Shown here: positions 5,770 through 7,198 of the stretch, one piece after another | How the letters are laid out: each line of letters opens with the position of its first letter | Position numbering within the stretch: position 1 is the stretch's first letter | Source: Coriobacteriales bacterium | GTDB taxonomy: Bacteria > Actinomycetota > Coriobacteriia > Coriobacteriales > UBA8131 | Assembly (NCBI GenBank): GCA_031268525.1 | Contig: JAIRXA010000064.1 | Location: 1 to 7,198 of the forward strand | Direction: 5' to 3' | Length of the DNA: 7,198 bases | Notes under the pieces: generated by a model | Told to the model about the DNA's origin: nothing | The model's input: only the letters and a program-made list of their open reading frames with translations | Database searches by the model: none | Position numbers and translations under genes: made by a program

Positions 5770-7095
5770 GTGAGTAACGCGGTTTTAGAGAGCATCAAGG
5801 CAGCAGGCGTCATTGGCGCGGGAGGTGCGGGCTTTCCGACGCATGTCAAGCTGGCGGGAAGCGCGGAGGTACTTATCGTCAACGCCGCCGAATGTGAGCC
5901 ACTGATTCGTGTCGATCAGCAGCTGCTCGTCAGTCGTACGGACGATTTCCTCACAGGTCTCACGGTCGCTCTGGAGCTCACCGGTGCACGTAAGGCCTAT
6001 ATCGCCATAAAGGCCAAGCATCATGAGGCTATCGAGCACATCCGGGCCGCAACGGCGACCGAAGAAAAGGTCGAGGTCTTTGAGATGGGCGACTTCTACC
6101 CCGCAGGCGATGAGCAGATACTCGTCTATGATGTGCTCGCCCGTGTTGTTCCCCGTGGCGGCATCCCTCTGGCAGTCGCCTGTGTGGTCAGCAATGTTGA
6201 GACACTCATCAATGTCGCCTGTGCCACCCGGGATATCCCCGTAACAACAAGCTTCGTCACCATCGGCGGCGCGGTTCCTTCTCCGGCAACCTACGAATTA
6301 CCGCTCGGCATCAGCTATCGCGAGGCACTCGCACTGGCCGGAGCAGATGACACACAGGGCAAGAGGGTACTCGATGGCGGCCCGATGATGGGCACGCTCA
6401 TTGACGATCTCGACTCCCCCATCACCAAAACGACAAAAGCAATTCTGCTCTTGCCGGCCGACAAACGACTCATCGTCGAAAAAGCGATGAGCGACGGACA
6501 GATTCTCAAACAATCCCGTACCGCCTGCGAGCAATGTCAAAAATGCACCGACCTGTGTCCACGTGATCTGCTCGGACACGATGTCAAACCACATCTGATC
6601 ATGCGCATCGCCAACTATGGCTTAAGCGACTTCTCAGGCATGAAGCGTGCGCTTGGCTGCTCAGAATGCGGAGCCTGCGCTCTCTATGCCTGCCCCTGCA
6701 ACCTGTCGCCAAGACGCGTGAACATGCTGGTTAAGCAGCAATTGCTTGCCGCAGGGGTAAAGGTCGAAAGTGAGGGGGTCTTTGAGGCCTCGCCGATGTT
6801 TGCCTATCGCAAGATACCCGTAAAGCGGCTGATAGCTCGCCTGGGACTCGTTGACTACGACCGCCCAGCGCCACTTACGACGAACACCTGGACGCCTCAG
6901 CGGGTTACCCTGCTGCTCAAGCAACATCTTGGTGCCCCGGCGACCGCTGTCGTCGCCGTCGGTGATATCGTGAAGCGAGGCGATCCTGTCGGACGCATCG
7001 CCGACGACAGGCTCGGTGCTCATGTCCATGCGAGTATCGACGGGAAGGTGACTGCAGTGAGCGACACGGCGGTTACCATCGCGAGAGAAAGGTAA
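5770..7095 (+). CDS. pduS: PduS/RnfC-like flavin and Fe-S electron-transfer protein of the microcompartment
   Basis: A 441-residue protein, close to the length of Salmonella PduS. The N-terminus has the FMN/NADH-binding Gly-rich stretch GAGGAGFPTHVKL (16-28) shared with RnfC and NuoF, then a SNVETLINVA segment (141-150) and an SLBB-like region. Two 4Fe-4S motifs follow: Cys253-x2-Cys256-x2-Cys259-x3-Cys263-Pro and Cys297-x2-Cys300-x2-Cys303-x4-Cys308-Pro. The last about 60 residues (GDIVKRGDPVGRI...HASIDGKV) form a barrel-sandwich domain, C-terminal as in PduS rather than N-terminal as in RnfC. In Pdu compartments PduS reduces cobalamin and pairs with PduT; without a B12 enzyme in view, a general NADH-linked electron carrier is safer. 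The start is GTG 5770, with GGGA at 5758-5761. Confidence 0.9.
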   Translation: MSNAVLESIKAAGVIGAGGAGFPTHVKLAGSAEVLIVNAAECEPLIRVDQQLLVSRTDDFLTGLTVALELTGARKAYIAIKAKHHEAIEHIRAATATEEKVEVFEMGDFYPAGDEQILVYDVLARVVPRGGIPLAVACVVSNVETLINVACATRDIPVTTSFVTIGGAVPSPATYELPLGISYREALALAGADDTQGKRVLDGGPMMGTLIDDLDSPITKTTKAILLLPADKRLIVEKAMSDGQILKQSRTACEQCQKCTDLCPRDLLGHDVKPHLIMRIANYGLSDFSGMKRALGCSECGACALYACPCNLSPRRVNMLVKQQLLAAGVKVESEGVFEASPMFAYRKIPVKRLIARLGLVDYDRPAPLTTNTWTPQRVTLLLKQHLGAPATAVVAVGDIVKRGDPVGRIADDRLGAHVHASIDGKVTAVSDTAVTIARER

Positions 7096-7097
7096 CC

Positions 7098-7198
7098 ATG
7101 ATCAAGGCAATTGGCTTTCTGGAACTGAACAGTATCGCCAAAGGTATTGAGGTGGCAGACGCCATGCTCAAGGCGGCACGAGTCGAGATGTACCTCGC
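7098..7198 (+). CDS. pduT: PduT-like tandem-BMC shell protein, 3' truncated by window end
   Basis: Only 33 codons are present. The start MIKAIGFLELNSIAKGIEVADAMLKAA closely resembles PduT's first BMC domain, including the ELxSIAKGxExxDAMLK core. Full PduT is about 185 residues, with two BMC domains forming trimers that hold a 4Fe-4S cluster at the pore. ATG 7098 lies 2 nt after the PduS-like stop, with AAAGG at 7088-7092. Its position right after pduS supports the known PduS-PduT partnership. The cluster cysteine would lie beyond the window. Confidence 0.85.
   Translation, partial: MIKAIGFLELNSIAKGIEVADAMLKAARVEMYL

Overview
The window most likely comes from a high-GC anaerobic actinobacterium, perhaps a Coriobacteriia relative. 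This is an inference from four things: GC-rich codon use, a secreted PHP protein with ricin-type repeats, a toxin/RHH pair of a type I associate with Actinobacteria, and a TTGACA/TAnnnT promoter. No rRNA or other marker is present to prove it. All genes read on the + strand.

Region 1 (1-2400) holds the 3' part of a large, probably exported protein. It has a metal-dependent PHP phosphoesterase domain followed by two tandem ricin-type beta-trefoils. After it come two GC-rich hairpins (likely terminators) and a 26-bp tandem repeat. Region 2 (2406-3305) is a single DMT/EamA-family membrane transporter. Region 3 (3361-3966) is a visibly more AT-rich toxin-antitoxin-like operon. Its toxin gene comes first, its ribbon-helix-helix partner follows from a GTG start, and paired TGTATTACAA operator-like repeats sit upstream.

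Region 4 (about 4020 to the window end) is the start of a bacterial microcompartment (BMC) operon. The gene order is an EutJ-like actin/Hsp70-fold chaperone, a small divergent BMC shell protein with a Gly-x-Cys-Pro motif resembling GrpU, an EutN/CcmL pentamer vertex protein, a PduS/RnfC-like flavin and Fe-S protein, and the first 33 codons of a PduT-like tandem-BMC shell protein. The genes are tightly packed, with gaps of 2-14 bp. The signature cargo enzymes lie outside the window, so the substrate cannot be named.

The most interesting feature is the roughly 200-nt leader before the BMC operon. It can fold into two adjacent hairpins with six-base loops, ACAGAT and AATGGA, each with A at loop position 1 and G at position 4. 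The second hairpin overlaps the 5' arm of a long UUCG-capped hairpin that is followed by a T-rich run. This is the architecture of an ANTAR-protein (EutV-type) antitermination switch. It predicts that the whole microcompartment operon is controlled by transcript readthrough under an ANTAR response regulator encoded elsewhere.

Taken together, region 4 encodes shell parts (GrpU-like, EutN, PduT), an electron-transfer route to or across the shell (PduS with two 4Fe-4S motifs, partnered with PduT and possibly the GrpU-like pore), and a reactivase/chaperone-like factor (EutJ).
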